Assembly: GCA_937943045.1 (NCBI GenBank)
Contig: CALEBN010000036.1
Location: 52,113 to 116,112 of the forward strand
DNA: 64,000 nucleotides
Direction: 5' to 3'
Origin: an uncultured Collinsella sp.
GTDB taxonomy: Bacteria > Actinomycetota > Coriobacteriia > Coriobacteriales > Coriobacteriaceae
Positions 1 through 7,729 of this stretch are shown here, one piece after another. The number at the start of each line of letters is the position of its first letter. Positions within the stretch are counted from its first letter, which is position 1. The notes beneath the pieces were generated by a model, which saw only the letters and a list, made by a program, of their open reading frames with translations, searched no databases and was not told where the DNA came from. A program made the position numbers and the translations under genes.

Positions 1-107
1 CGCCGCGCCCCTGCGGCCTGATGCTCCACGCCCACAGCGTGTCCTTCACGCATCCCGTAACCGGCGAGCATATCTATATCGAAGCCCCCTGCCCCTGGGA
101 GCCCTAA
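1..107 (+). CDS. RluA-family pseudouridine synthase, C-terminal end (partial)
   Basis: Only the last 34 codons are in the window, read in frame from base 3 to a TAA at 105-107. The peptide contains LMLHAHSVSFTHPVTGE, the C-terminal signature of RluD/RluA-type 23S rRNA pseudouridine synthases (family knowledge), and ends in EAPCPWEP. The catalytic aspartate domain lies upstream of the window. The stop codon overlaps the start of a palindromic repeat. Family assignment is fairly secure; the exact member is not. Confidence 0.7.
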   Translation, partial: PRPCGLMLHAHSVSFTHPVTGEHIYIEAPCPWEP

Positions 108-146
108 AACCTGCCGAAAAGGGACAGGTTTATTTTGGCAGGTTTT
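106..146. repeat. Short palindromic repeat, GGGACAG family, type A
   Basis: Inverted arms AAAACCTGCC and GGCAGGTTTT enclose a core with GGGACAGGTTTATTTTGG. The left arm begins inside the TAA stop codon of the upstream gene. Near copies lie at about 26061-26099 and 27849-27887. It could act as a terminator for the upstream gene. Confidence 0.7.
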
Positions 147-161
147 ATCTGGACAAACGTC

Positions 162-201
162 AAAACCACCACAAAAGTTCCTGCCCCTTCGCGGTGGTTT
201 T
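162..201. repeat. Short palindromic repeat, type B, probable bidirectional terminator
   Basis: Arms AAAACCACC and GGTGGTTTT are the same as those of the copies at 54392-54432 and 57396-57435, with a diverged core. It lies between two convergent genes, where a bidirectional terminator is expected. Confidence 0.6.
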
Positions 202-223
202 GGCCTTAGCCCGTCCCCTGCTG

Positions 224-970
224 TTAGACCGTGATGACGTTGTCCATTGCCCGGTACTTGGCGGGGACATCGCCTGCGGTAATAATCGTTGCGTCACGGA
301 AGTCCGCGAACTTGACGGGCGCCACCATACCAAATTTACTGGCGTCCGAGATTACGAAGCGCTTGGCCGTATGGCGCATCGAGATACGCTTTACTTGCGC
401 TTCCTCGATATCGGGCGCCGTGAAACCTTGCTCGGCAGCAATGCCGTTGGACCCCCAAAAGCCACAGTTAAAGTTGTAACGGTCCAGGGTTGCCAAGGCA
501 TCGGGGCCAACCAGCGCCTCGGTCTCGGGCTTGAGCTCGCCGCCCAGCACCACGGTGCGCATGCCGCGCAAAGCAAGGTGCTGAGCATGGAGCACGGAGT
601 CGGTCACGTAGGTGACACCCTCGAGGCGCGGAAGATGCTCGATGAGCCTGAGCGTCGTCGAGCCCGAATCAATGTACACAAAGCTCTCGGGCTCCACCAG
701 CGCCGCCGCACGGGCGCAGATACGCTCCTTGTCGTCGTTATGGAGATCGCTGCGCTCATTAAGCGTTAGGTCGCGTGTCACGTGCGCGCGCTCAAGGCTC
801 GTCGCTCCGCCATGGACCTTGGCGATGCGGTGTGCGCGGTCGAGCGCCTGCAGGTCGCGCCGAATGGTGGACGCCGTCACGCCCAGGGCCTCAGCAAGCT
901 CCGGTACGGTAACCGAGCCCGTCTGCCGCACCATCGACACAATCGCGTTGAGCCTATCTTCCGCAAGCAT
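224..970 (-). CDS. DeoR/GlpR-family transcriptional regulator
   Basis: This 248-residue protein has an N-terminal DeoR-type winged helix-turn-helix (about residues 3-57, with VTASTIRRDLQAL as recognition segment). A C-terminal sugar-phosphate sensor domain follows, with YIDSGSTT as the phosphate-binding loop typical of the DeoRC domain. Such proteins usually repress a nearby carbohydrate gene and are released by a phosphosugar. It lies 3 bp downstream of the Gfo/Idh/MocA oxidoreductase on the same strand, so the two are probably cotranscribed and the regulator may control the pair. The effector cannot be read from the sequence. Confidence 0.88.
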   Translation of the reverse strand: MLAEDRLNAIVSMVRQTGSVTVPELAEALGVTASTIRRDLQALDRAHRIAKVHGGATSLERAHVTRDLTLNERSDLHNDDKERICARAAALVEPESFVYIDSGSTTLRLIEHLPRLEGVTYVTDSVLHAQHLALRGMRTVVLGGELKPETEALVGPDALATLDRYNFNCGFWGSNGIAAEQGFTAPDIEEAQVKRISMRHTAKRFVISDASKFGMVAPVKFADFRDATIITAGDVPAKYRAMDNVITV

Positions 971-973
971 CGC

Positions 974-2053
974 TTACTCCTCCTCGGGGTACACGACTCC
1001 CCAGTCGGCGCGAAGCTTGGTCATAAGCTCCATAACATCAGAAGCATAATCCAGCAGCTCACGCTTGGAGTCGTCGCCGGCAACGGCCTTCTCAAGATCG
1101 GCCATCTCATAGCAAAGGGCGTAAGCTTCGGTGCCGGCGTGGACCTCCTCGCGGTGGCCGTCCACAGTCCACACGATGGTCGCGTGATCGGCGCGCGGAT
1201 ACTCGTTGACCTCGATATAGCACTTGTCGAAGCTGATGACCGAGCGCTTGGGCTGCTTGGAGTGGAGCGTAAGGCTCACAACACCCAGCTGCTGCTCGGC
1301 GTTACGGCAGACAATGCCGCCCGCAACGTCGACACCGGTCTCACAGGTGTTGCCCAGCGAGACAACCTCAGCGGGCTGGCTCGCCATAAAGAGGCGCATA
1401 ACGGAGAGCGCATACACGCCAATGTCGAGCATGGCGCCACCGGCAAGGCTACGGTTGTAGAAGCGGTTGGTCAGGTCGCCGTACTCCTTATAGCTGCCAA
1501 AGTTGAGCTGAGCGAGATTCATGCGGCCGAACTCGCCGACATCCATGCGACGACGCAGCTCCTGATACAAGGGCATGTGAAGCACCGTGGTGGCGTCCAT
1601 AAGGACCACGTTGTGCTCGTCGGCAATGGCGCGGGCCTCGTCAAGCTCGGCGGAATTGAGGGTAATGGCCTTCTCGCAGAGCACGTGCTTGCCAGCTGCC
1701 AGAGCGGCTCGCAGATAGGTGATATGCGTGTTGTGCGGCGTGGTGATATAGACTGCGTCAATGTCCGGATCGGCGTAGAGATCCTCGACCGTGCCATAGA
1801 CCTTCTCAACGCCATACTGCTCTGCAAAAGCCTGAGCCTTGGACAGCGTGCGGTTGGCAACGCCCGCGAGCTTTCGGCCGGCAAGGGCGAGAGACTGAGC
1901 CATCTGGTTGGCGATAACGCCACACCCAATTACAGCCCAACGAAGCTCGGGAGCCGTAAAGATGTCGTTTGGGAACGGCTGATTCTGGACCGAGGCAAAC
2001 GCCGCCTTTGCGGCTGCCTCGGCGTCGAGCGGAGCCTGTTTGGAATCTGCCAT
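974..2053 (-). CDS. Gfo/Idh/MocA-family oxidoreductase
   Basis: The 359-residue product has a Rossmann NAD(P)-binding motif (VIGCGVIANQMAQ, about residues 41-53) and CEKAITLN, which carries the conserved EKP-like lysine motif of this family (here EKA). Family members oxidise or reduce sugars, polyols or related metabolites. The ATG at 2053 has an AGGAGG Shine-Dalgarno about 7 nt upstream. It is first in an apparent two-gene unit with a DeoR regulator, which suggests a carbohydrate substrate. The substrate itself is unknown. Confidence 0.85.
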   Translation of the reverse strand: MADSKQAPLDAEAAAKAAFASVQNQPFPNDIFTAPELRWAVIGCGVIANQMAQSLALAGRKLAGVANRTLSKAQAFAEQYGVEKVYGTVEDLYADPDIDAVYITTPHNTHITYLRAALAAGKHVLCEKAITLNSAELDEARAIADEHNVVLMDATTVLHMPLYQELRRRMDVGEFGRMNLAQLNFGSYKEYGDLTNRFYNRSLAGGAMLDIGVYALSVMRLFMASQPAEVVSLGNTCETGVDVAGGIVCRNAEQQLGVVSLTLHSKQPKRSVISFDKCYIEVNEYPRADHATIVWTVDGHREEVHAGTEAYALCYEMADLEKAVAGDDSKRELLDYASDVMELMTKLRADWGVVYPEEE

Positions 2054-2130
2054 GATGTGCCTCCTGAGTCATCGGAAGTCCTTCATTTCTAACAAACCTA
2101 TAGTCGCACAATTGCGCGCGTATCTGCTCG

Positions 2131-2189
2131 TGTTTGCGTATTTATTTGCTTATCGGTCATTATTTAGCCATAGTTGGCAGATGTTTGCG
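2131..2189. promoter_or_regulatory. Repeated TGTTTGCG boxes upstream of the oxidoreductase
   Basis: TGTTTGCG occurs at 2131-2138 and 2182-2189, 51 bp apart, 78-136 bp upstream of the oxidoreductase start. DeoR-family regulators often bind repeated TG-rich boxes, so these are candidate operators for the adjacent regulator. No clear promoter hexamers were identified. Confidence 0.3.
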
Positions 2190-2338
2190 CGGCTATGCGC
2201 ATTGTCGCGCAAGGCTATGCGCGTAAATGCGCATGCGACGATCCTTGTGAAACATAAAGGGGCGGAACACCAAAGCCCTAAAAGACAGACCCAGCTGTAT
2301 TACTTCACCCCTCTGGGGGCATCAGACATCAACGGATC

Positions 2339-2494
2339 GTCCCAAACTGCCGGCACATAGAGACTGTCCCCCCAACGACTGGTCATTTAAGTCTGTCCCC
2401 AATGAATGGTCGTCCCCAGCTGCCGACAGAAAATGAACGCCCCCAGGTGCCGGCATTTCAACGGCCACTCATTTAAGCCTGTCCCCAATGAGTA
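2339..2494. repeat. Degenerate array of GGGACAG-core repeat remnants
   Basis: Minus-strand GGGACAG cores occur at 2364-2370, 2393-2399 and 2479-2485. A near-identical segment beginning TCATTTAAG and containing CTGTCCCCAATGA is present at 2383-2408 and again at 2469-2494. A third motif, TGCCGRCA, recurs near 2348, 2421 and 2448. The pattern looks like a decayed tandem version of the short palindromic repeats found elsewhere in the window. Confidence 0.5.
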
Positions 2495-2501
2495 GAGATA
2501 G

Positions 2502-2536
2502 AAAAAGGCCCGGGTGCCGTGGCATCCGGGCCTTTG
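2502..2536 (-). terminator. Rho-independent terminator after rplX
   Basis: On the minus strand AAAGGCCCGG and CCCGGGCCTTT pair around a short loop and are followed by a T run. It closes the S10-type operon 26 bp after the rplX stop. Confidence 0.85.
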
Positions 2537-2561
2537 CTAGCAACTTGATGTTGCGGGCAGC

Positions 2562-2867
2562 TTAGAACTTGTGGCCGCACTTCTTGCAGACGCGCAGCTT
2601 GTTCTTGCCGTCCTTCTCGTGACCGACGCGGGTAACCTTACCGCACTCGGGGCAAACGAGATTGACGTTGGAAGCGTCGATGGGAGCCTCCTGCGAAACG
2701 ATGCCGCCCTGCTGGTTGGCAGCGTTGGGCTTGACGGCCTTCTTGACGACCGAAACGCCCTCGACAACGACCTTGTTCTCGGCGGGGAGAGCACGCAGGA
2801 TAACGCCCTGCTTGCCGCGATCCTTACCAGAGAGAACCTGGACCTTATCGCCCTTCTTGATATACAT
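2562..2867 (-). CDS. rplX: 50S ribosomal protein L24
   Basis: The protein has 101 residues. The KOW motif (MYIKKGDKVQVLSGKDRGK) at the N terminus is diagnostic of L24, an early assembly protein that binds 23S rRNA. The C-terminal part has two CxxC pairs (CPECG and CKKCG), a zinc-ribbon-like tail found in some bacterial L24 proteins. It is the last gene of the operon. In most bacteria rplE, rpsN and rpsH would follow, but here a terminator follows. Confidence 0.97.
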   Translation of the reverse strand: MYIKKGDKVQVLSGKDRGKQGVILRALPAENKVVVEGVSVVKKAVKPNAANQQGGIVSQEAPIDASNVNLVCPECGKVTRVGHEKDGKNKLRVCKKCGHKF

Positions 2868-2880
2868 ATATCTCCCCTAA

Positions 2881-3249
2881 CTACAGGGTCTCGGGAGCGA
2901 GCGAGACGATCTTCATGTACTTCTTGTCACGAAGCTCGCGAGCGACGGGCCCGAAGATACGGGTGCCGACGGGCGAACCATCGTTGTTGATGACAACGCA
3001 AGCGTTCTCATCAAAGCGAATGTAGGAGCCATCCTTGCGGCGGATCTCCTTAACGGTGCGAACGACGACGCAACGGACAACGTCCTTCTTCTTGACGTTG
3101 GCGCCAGGGGTAGCCTCCTGGACAGCACCGATGAACACATCGCCGATGCCTGCATAACGACGCTTGGAACCGCCAAGCACCTTGATGCAGCGAATCTTGC
3201 GAGCGCCGGAGTTGTCGGCGACGTTCAGCATGGTTTGCATCTGAATCAT
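2881..3249 (-). CDS. rplN: 50S ribosomal protein L14
   Basis: The protein has 122 residues, the usual L14 length, and starts MIQMQTMLNVADNSGARK. L14 lies on the subunit interface of the large subunit. It is separated from rpsQ by 118 bp, the second-largest spacer in this operon, and from rplX by 13 bp. Confidence 0.97.
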   Translation of the reverse strand: MIQMQTMLNVADNSGARKIRCIKVLGGSKRRYAGIGDVFIGAVQEATPGANVKKKDVVRCVVVRTVKEIRRKDGSYIRFDENACVVINNDGSPVGTRIFGPVARELRDKKYMKIVSLAPETL

Positions 3250-3367
3250 GGTAGATGTTCCTCCGAACTAAGAACCGAAGAGAGGTGCGCAGTCTTTATA
3301 CGGCCTGTGGTATGCAAGCCAGGCATACGCACATCTTCGGAAACGTACAAGTCGTAAGAGCGACTGC

Positions 3368-3628
3368 TTATTTAGCGCGCTCGACGACCTCGATGAGGCG
3401 CCAACGCTTCATCTTGGACATAGGACGGGTCTCCATAACGCGGACGGTGTCGCCCACGCCAGCCGTGCACTCCTCGTCGTGAGCGTGCAGCTTCTTGGAG
3501 CTGGTCATCATCTTGCCGTACTTGGGGTGACGCTTGCGCTCGGTGATGGTGACAACAATGGTCTTGGCACCGGAGACGGAGGTAACGACACCCGTACGGA
3601 CCTTACGCGAGTTACGCGAATCAGTCAT
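3368..3628 (-). CDS. rpsQ: 30S ribosomal protein S17
   Basis: The 86-residue product carries the S17 OB-fold signature (GVVTSVSGAKTIVVTITERK and HDEECTAGVGDTVRVMETRP). S17 binds 16S rRNA early in 30S assembly. It follows rpmC in the conserved L16-L29-S17 order. Confidence 0.97.
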   Translation of the reverse strand: MTDSRNSRKVRTGVVTSVSGAKTIVVTITERKRHPKYGKMMTSSKKLHAHDEECTAGVGDTVRVMETRPMSKMKRWRLIEVVERAK

Positions 3629-3644
3629 GTTCTCTCCTTAGGTC

Positions 3645-3860
3645 CTACTCGGCGACAGCGGACTTCTCCGCTGCGATCTCGCGGGCGCGCTGCTCCGTGA
3701 GGACGCGAGCGATGTCCTTCTTCACGGTGTTGACGCGAGCGGTGTTGTCCAGCTGGCTGGTGGCCATCTGGAAACGAAGGTTAAAGAGCTCGGCGCGCAT
3801 TTCCTTCAGCTTCTCAACGAGCTGAGCGTCCGAGAGCTCACGAATCTCTGCGGGCTTCAT
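3645..3860 (-). CDS. rpmC: 50S ribosomal protein L29
   Basis: The 71-residue helical protein starts MKPAEIRELSDAQLVEKL, typical of L29, which lies at the peptide exit tunnel. Its ATG overlaps the rplP stop codon by one base (TAATG), implying translational coupling. Confidence 0.96.
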   Translation of the reverse strand: MKPAEIRELSDAQLVEKLKEMRAELFNLRFQMATSQLDNTARVNTVKKDIARVLTEQRAREIAAEKSAVAE

Positions 3861-4363
3861 TAGTTCTCCTCCTTGGCGGCGGCGGCGTCCTCAGCAGCCC
3901 ACTTGGCCTCGAGAGCGGCCTCCTCAGCCATCTCCTTCTCGATGCGCTGCTCAGCGTTCTTGGCAGCAACAATCTTGGTCTTGATGGGAAGCTTGTGCTG
4001 TGCAAGACGCAGAGCCTCGCGAGCGACCTCCTCGGGCACGCCCTTGACCTCGAACATGATGCGGCCGGGCTTGACGACGGCCACCCACTCCTCGGGGTTA
4101 CCCTTACCAGAACCCATGCGAGTCTCGGCAGGCTTCTTGGTGATGGGCTTATCGGGGAAGATCGTGATGTAGACACGACCGCCACGCTTCATGTAGCGGG
4201 TCATGGCAATACGAGCGGCCTCGATCTGACGGTTGGTGATCCAATGGGCCTCGAGAGCCTGGATACCAAACTCGCCGAAATGCAGCTCGGTATTACCCTT
4301 GGCCTGGCCCTTCATGGAGCCACGCTGCACCTTGCGGTGAAGAATACGCTTAGGGGCAAGCAC
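3860..4363 (-). CDS. rplP: 50S ribosomal protein L16 with charged C-terminal extension
   Basis: The core matches L16 (LAPKRILHRKVQRGSMKG, then GRVYITIFPDKPITKKP and RMGSGKGNPEEWVAVV). L16 organises the A-site region of 23S rRNA. The product has 167 residues, about 25-30 more than most bacterial L16 proteins; the excess is an Ala/Glu-rich C-terminal tail. It starts with GTG, and the rpsC stop and this start overlap as TAGTG. Confidence 0.96.
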   Translation of the reverse strand: MLAPKRILHRKVQRGSMKGQAKGNTELHFGEFGIQALEAHWITNRQIEAARIAMTRYMKRGGRVYITIFPDKPITKKPAETRMGSGKGNPEEWVAVVKPGRIMFEVKGVPEEVAREALRLAQHKLPIKTKIVAAKNAEQRIEKEMAEEAALEAKWAAEDAAAAKEEN

Positions 4364-5073
4364 TACTGACCCCTCCTCTCGGAGTTACGACGACGAGGAC
4401 GGGAAGAGCCCTCGAGTGCAGGGTTGGGAACAGGCTGGCCCGGGAGCTTCTCGCCCAGGTAGATCCAGACCTTCACGCCGCAAGCACCCATGGTGGTGCT
4501 GGCGACAGCCGTGCCGTAGTCGATCTTGGCACGGAGGGTGTGCAGAGGCACGCGACCCTCGCGGTACCACTCACGACGGCCCATCTCGGCACCGCCGAGA
4601 CGACCGGAGCACTGGATACGGATACCCTTAGCGCCGGCCTTGCGGGCAGACTGGACAGCCTTGCGCATAGCGCGACGGAAGGCAACGCGGCCCTCGAGCT
4701 GCTCGGCGATAGACTGAGCAACGAGGTTGGCGTCGAGCTCGGGGCGCTTGATCTCGACAACGTCGACGGAGAGCTGGCCCTTGGAGACGCCAGCGACCTT
4801 CTCGAGCTCGGTGCGGAGGGTATCGATCTCGGCACCCTTCTTACCGATGACAACGCCGGGGCGAGCGGTGAGGATGATGACCTTCACCTTGTCGCCAGCG
4901 CGCTCGATCTCGACGCGGGAGACAGCTGCGCGGGAAAGACGCTTCTCGAGGTACTTGCGGATCTCGAGATCGTTACCGAGGGTCTTAGCGTAATCCTTCT
5001 CTGCGAACCAGCGGGAGCGCCAGTTCTCGGTGATGCCAAGACGGAAGCCGGTGGGGTAGACTTTCTGACCCAT
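4363..5073 (-). CDS. rpsC: 30S ribosomal protein S3
   Basis: The 236-residue product has the KH-domain motif VVIGKKGAEIDTLR and the conserved S3 C-terminal segment RREWYREGRVPLHTLRAKI. S3 forms part of the mRNA entry channel. The ATG at 5073 is 6 bp from the end of rplV. Confidence 0.97.
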   Translation of the reverse strand: MGQKVYPTGFRLGITENWRSRWFAEKDYAKTLGNDLEIRKYLEKRLSRAAVSRVEIERAGDKVKVIILTARPGVVIGKKGAEIDTLRTELEKVAGVSKGQLSVDVVEIKRPELDANLVAQSIAEQLEGRVAFRRAMRKAVQSARKAGAKGIRIQCSGRLGGAEMGRREWYREGRVPLHTLRAKIDYGTAVASTTMGACGVKVWIYLGEKLPGQPVPNPALEGSSRPRRRNSERRGQ

Positions 5074-5079
5074 ACAGCT

Positions 5080-5451
5080 TTACGCCTCCTTTCGAGGAGC
5101 AACGACGACGGTGATGTGGGAAGTACGCTTCAGAATGCGAGAAGCGGAACCCTTGGCGCGGGGACGGATGCGCTTAAGCGTCGGACCCTCGTCAACATAG
5201 GCAGCGGCGACAACCAGGTTGTCGGCACGCAGACCGTTGTTGTTCTCGGCGTTCGCAACGGCGGAACGGAGAACCTTCTCGACATCCACGGCGACGGCGC
5301 GGTCGCAGAAGTGGAGGATGTCGAAGGCCTGAGCGACAGGCTTGCGGCGGATCAGATCGACCACCAGGCGGGCCTTGCTGGGGGAAACACGCACGTACTT
5401 AGCGACGGCGCGAACCTCGGTGGCCTCAGTTTCAATAGACTTAGTTGCCAT
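5080..5451 (-). CDS. rplV: 50S ribosomal protein L22
   Basis: The 123-residue product matches L22 (VRVSPSKARLVVDLIRRKPV and the loop region GPTLKRIRPRAKGSASRI). The loop lines the nascent peptide tunnel. It lies between rpsS and rpsC in the conserved order. Confidence 0.97.
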   Translation of the reverse strand: MATKSIETEATEVRAVAKYVRVSPSKARLVVDLIRRKPVAQAFDILHFCDRAVAVDVEKVLRSAVANAENNNGLRADNLVVAAAYVDEGPTLKRIRPRAKGSASRILKRTSHITVVVAPRKEA

Positions 5452-5465
5452 TTACGGTTAACCCC

Positions 5466-5726
5466 CTATTTGGCCTTGTGGCCACGGAACGTACGAGTCG
5501 GCGCGAACTCGCCGAGCTTGTGACCAACCATGGACTCGGTAACATACACGGGCACATGCTTGCGGCCGTCGTGGACGGCGATGGTGTGACCAACCATCTC
5601 GGGGAAGATGGTGGACGCGCGGGACCAGGTCTTCACGACGTCCTTCTTGCCAGCCTCGTTCATCGCGGTGATACGCGAGAGAAGGCGAGTCTCCACGAAC
5701 GGGCCCTTTTTGAGACTTCTGCTCAT
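5466..5726 (-). CDS. rpsS: 30S ribosomal protein S19
   Basis: The 86-residue product starts MSRSLKKGPFVE and contains KTWSRASTIFPEMVGHTIAV, both diagnostic of S19, which contacts the 16S rRNA head with S13. It is immediately upstream of rplV. Confidence 0.97.
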   Translation of the reverse strand: MSRSLKKGPFVETRLLSRITAMNEAGKKDVVKTWSRASTIFPEMVGHTIAVHDGRKHVPVYVTESMVGHKLGEFAPTRTFRGHKAK

Positions 5727-5758
5727 AAGTGCTTTCTCCTAAAACTCGGTATCCGAAA

Positions 5759-6589
5759 TTACTTCTTACGGCGACGAATGATGTGCTGGTTCGAGACCTT
5801 CTTCTTCTTGCGCGTACGAAGGCCCTTCGTCGGCTTACCCCAGGGGGTAACAGAGGGACGACCAGAGGTGTGGTTCTTGCCCTCGCCACCGCCGTGCGGG
5901 TGGTCGACAGGGTTCATGACGGTACCGCGGACGGTCGGGCGCACGTTCAAGTGACGCTTACGGCCGGCCTTGCCGATGACGATGTTGGCGTGATCGGCGT
6001 TGCCGACCTCACCGACGGTGGCGCGGCAGGTAACGAGGATGCGGCGCATCTCGGAGGAAGGCATACGGACGATAGCGTACTTGCCCTCCTTACCCATCAG
6101 CTGGCAGGAGTTACCGGCGGAACGGGCGATAGCAGCGCCCTTGCCCGGCTGGAACTCGACGGCGTGGATGAGCGTACCGACGGGGATGTCGGCGAGGGGC
6201 AGAGCGTTGCCCGGCTTGATGTCGGCGTCAGAACCGGACATGATGGTCTGACCGACCTCGAGGCCCTTGGGGGCCAGGATGTAGCGCTTCTCACCGTCAG
6301 CATAGTGCAGCAGAGCGATGCGAGCGGAACGGTTCGGATCGTACTCGATCGTGGCAACCTTGGCGGGCACGCCGTCCTTGTTGCGCTTGAAGTCGATCAC
6401 GCGGTAACGACGCTTCACGCCGCCGCCCTGGTGGCGGGTGGTGATGCGGCCGTTGTTGTTACGACCGGCCTTCTTGGGCAGGGGCTCGAGAAGAGACTTC
6501 TCGGGCTTGGTGCAGGTGATCTCGGAGAAGTCGGAGATCGTCTGCCAACGCCTACCAGCGGAGGTCGGCTTAAGGTGCTTTACAGCCAT
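5759..6589 (-). CDS. rplB: 50S ribosomal protein L2
   Basis: The 276-residue product starts MAVKHLKPTSAGRRW at the ATG ending at 6589, the normal L2 start. A longer in-frame extension upstream to 6664 does not match L2. The conserved HPHGGGEG loop near the peptidyl transferase centre is present. L2 is needed for subunit association. A 179-bp spacer with strong dyads and a promoter-like motif separates it from rplW. Confidence 0.97.
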   Translation of the reverse strand: MAVKHLKPTSAGRRWQTISDFSEITCTKPEKSLLEPLPKKAGRNNNGRITTRHQGGGVKRRYRVIDFKRNKDGVPAKVATIEYDPNRSARIALLHYADGEKRYILAPKGLEVGQTIMSGSDADIKPGNALPLADIPVGTLIHAVEFQPGKGAAIARSAGNSCQLMGKEGKYAIVRMPSSEMRRILVTCRATVGEVGNADHANIVIGKAGRKRHLNVRPTVRGTVMNPVDHPHGGGEGKNHTSGRPSVTPWGKPTKGLRTRKKKKVSNQHIIRRRKK

Positions 6590-6619
6590 TACAATCCCTT
6601 TCAATAGGAATCCGTTAGC

Positions 6620-6660
6620 CATCGCAGACAGGGATTCGAGGTTCTGCCTCGGGTGCGATG
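6620..6660 (-). promoter_or_regulatory. Stem-loop in the rplB 5' leader
   Basis: Arms CATCGCA and TGCGATG (6620-6626 and 6654-6660) enclose an inner hairpin, CGAGG-TTCTG-CCTCG. It would lie about 30 nt upstream of the rplB start in the mRNA. Possible autoregulatory target; no known leader family is recognised. Confidence 0.45.
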
Positions 6661-6667
6661 ACACCGG

Positions 6668-6694
6668 ACGTATACACGGTTCCGGGCGTGTCCA
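6668..6694 (-). promoter_or_regulatory. GGAYACGCCCG motif with TATAC, upstream of rplB
   Basis: The minus strand reads TGGACACGCCCGG followed by AACCGTGTATACG. It closely matches the segment upstream of rplC (8531-8560), including the GTGTATAC end, and in part the one upstream of rpsL (25825-25836). It may mark an internal promoter starting an rplB-rplX transcript. Confidence 0.45.
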
Positions 6695-6714
6695 TTTTAT
6701 ACGCCCAAAACCTT

Positions 6715-6750
6715 GAGCTCTCGCCTCCCCTATTTGGGAGGCATGAGCTC
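6715..6750 (-). terminator. Strong hairpin between rplW and rplB, possible attenuator
   Basis: GAGCTC and GCCTCCC arms pair with GGGAGGC and GAGCTC across a 5-nt loop. The T run after it on the minus strand is poor, so partial termination or mRNA processing is more likely than full termination. Confidence 0.45.
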
Positions 6751-6768
6751 ACTCAACAGCAGCGAGTC

Positions 6769-7056
6769 TTAGGCCTGGTTGCCAAAGACCTCGATGGTGT
6801 CGCCCTCGGCCAGCGTGACGATGGCCTTCTTCCAAGAACGGGTCTTGCCGGCGACATAGCGCACGCGCTTGGTCTTGGGCTTGACCGTCAGGGTGTTCAC
6901 GCGAACGACCTTGACGCCGAAGATCTCCTCGACAGCGTCCTTGATCTGATACTTGTTAGCATCCTTAGCGACCTCGAACGTGTACTTGTTCTGCTCCATG
7001 CCGGAGAAGGAACGCTCGGACACGATCGGACGGATGATGATCTCGTGGGCGGTCAT
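6769..7056 (-). CDS. rplW: 50S ribosomal protein L23
   Basis: The 95-residue product matches L23 (IIIRPIVSERSF and NKYTFEVAKDANKYQIKDAV). L23 sits at the tunnel exit and docks trigger factor and SRP. Its start directly abuts the rplD stop. Confidence 0.97.
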   Translation of the reverse strand: MTAHEIIIRPIVSERSFSGMEQNKYTFEVAKDANKYQIKDAVEEIFGVKVVRVNTLTVKPKTKRVRYVAGKTRSWKKAIVTLAEGDTIEVFGNQA

Positions 7057-7683
7057 TTATGCAAGCACCTCCCCGAAGTGAGCGGCGATGTCGGCGGGCA
7101 TCAGCACAGCGTTGTTGTTGACGAGATCGTAGGTGTTGGCCTCGTCGGCAGTGATGATGAACGTCTTGGGAATGTTGCGGAACGACAGGTAGGCGTTGAC
7201 GTCCTCATCGCGAACGATGATGGTCAGGCGCTTGCCCTCAAGGCCGAGAGCCTTGAGCATGGCAACGGCAGCCTTGGTGGAAGGCTTCTCGAAGCCATAG
7301 TCGTCGACGAGCACGAGCTCGCCATCGGCCAGCTTGGCGGACAGCGCGGAGCGCATAGCCAGCTTGACCTCCTTGTTGTTCATACGCTTAGCGTAGGAAC
7401 GGGGCTTGGGGGCGAAGACAACGCCACCGTGACGCCACTGGGCAGCACGGATGGAACCCTGGCGGGCACGGCCGGTGCCCTTCTGACGCCAAGGCTTCTT
7501 GCCGCCACCGGAAACCTCAGAGCGGCCCTTAGCGGACTGGGTGCCCTGACGCCAAGAGGCCATCTGGCACTTGACGATGTGGTGCATAACGTGGATGTTC
7601 GGCTCGATGCCGTACACCTCAGCGGCGAGCTCGGCCTCGGCGACCTTCTTGCCCTCGCTGTTCTTTACTTCAAACTTTGCCAT
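7057..7683 (-). CDS. rplD: 50S ribosomal protein L4
   Basis: The 208-residue product has the L4 extended loop (GGGKKPWRQKGTGRARQGSI) that reaches the peptide tunnel. In some bacteria L4 also represses its own operon. It lies between rplC and rplW as usual. Confidence 0.97.
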   Translation of the reverse strand: MAKFEVKNSEGKKVAEAELAAEVYGIEPNIHVMHHIVKCQMASWRQGTQSAKGRSEVSGGGKKPWRQKGTGRARQGSIRAAQWRHGGVVFAPKPRSYAKRMNNKEVKLAMRSALSAKLADGELVLVDDYGFEKPSTKAAVAMLKALGLEGKRLTIIVRDEDVNAYLSFRNIPKTFIITADEANTYDLVNNNAVLMPADIAAHFGEVLA

Positions 7684-7729
7684 TTAAGTGTTCTCCTTGG
7701 TATGACGCTGGGCTAAATGGGCTGGGCCC

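Larger units (their letters stand above)
2054..2561. other. 508-bp gene-free region between the oxidoreductase and rplX
   Basis: I see no credible coding sequence here. It holds the upstream region of the oxidoreductase (about 2054-2260), a decayed repeat array (2339-2494) and the rplX terminator (2502-2536). Confidence 0.6.

Noticed and set aside
2040..2360. Plus-strand 106-codon frame in the region after the oxidoreductase
   Set aside because: Begins within the oxidoreductase gene on the other strand and has no ribosome site or family match; the region looks like regulatory and repeat DNA.
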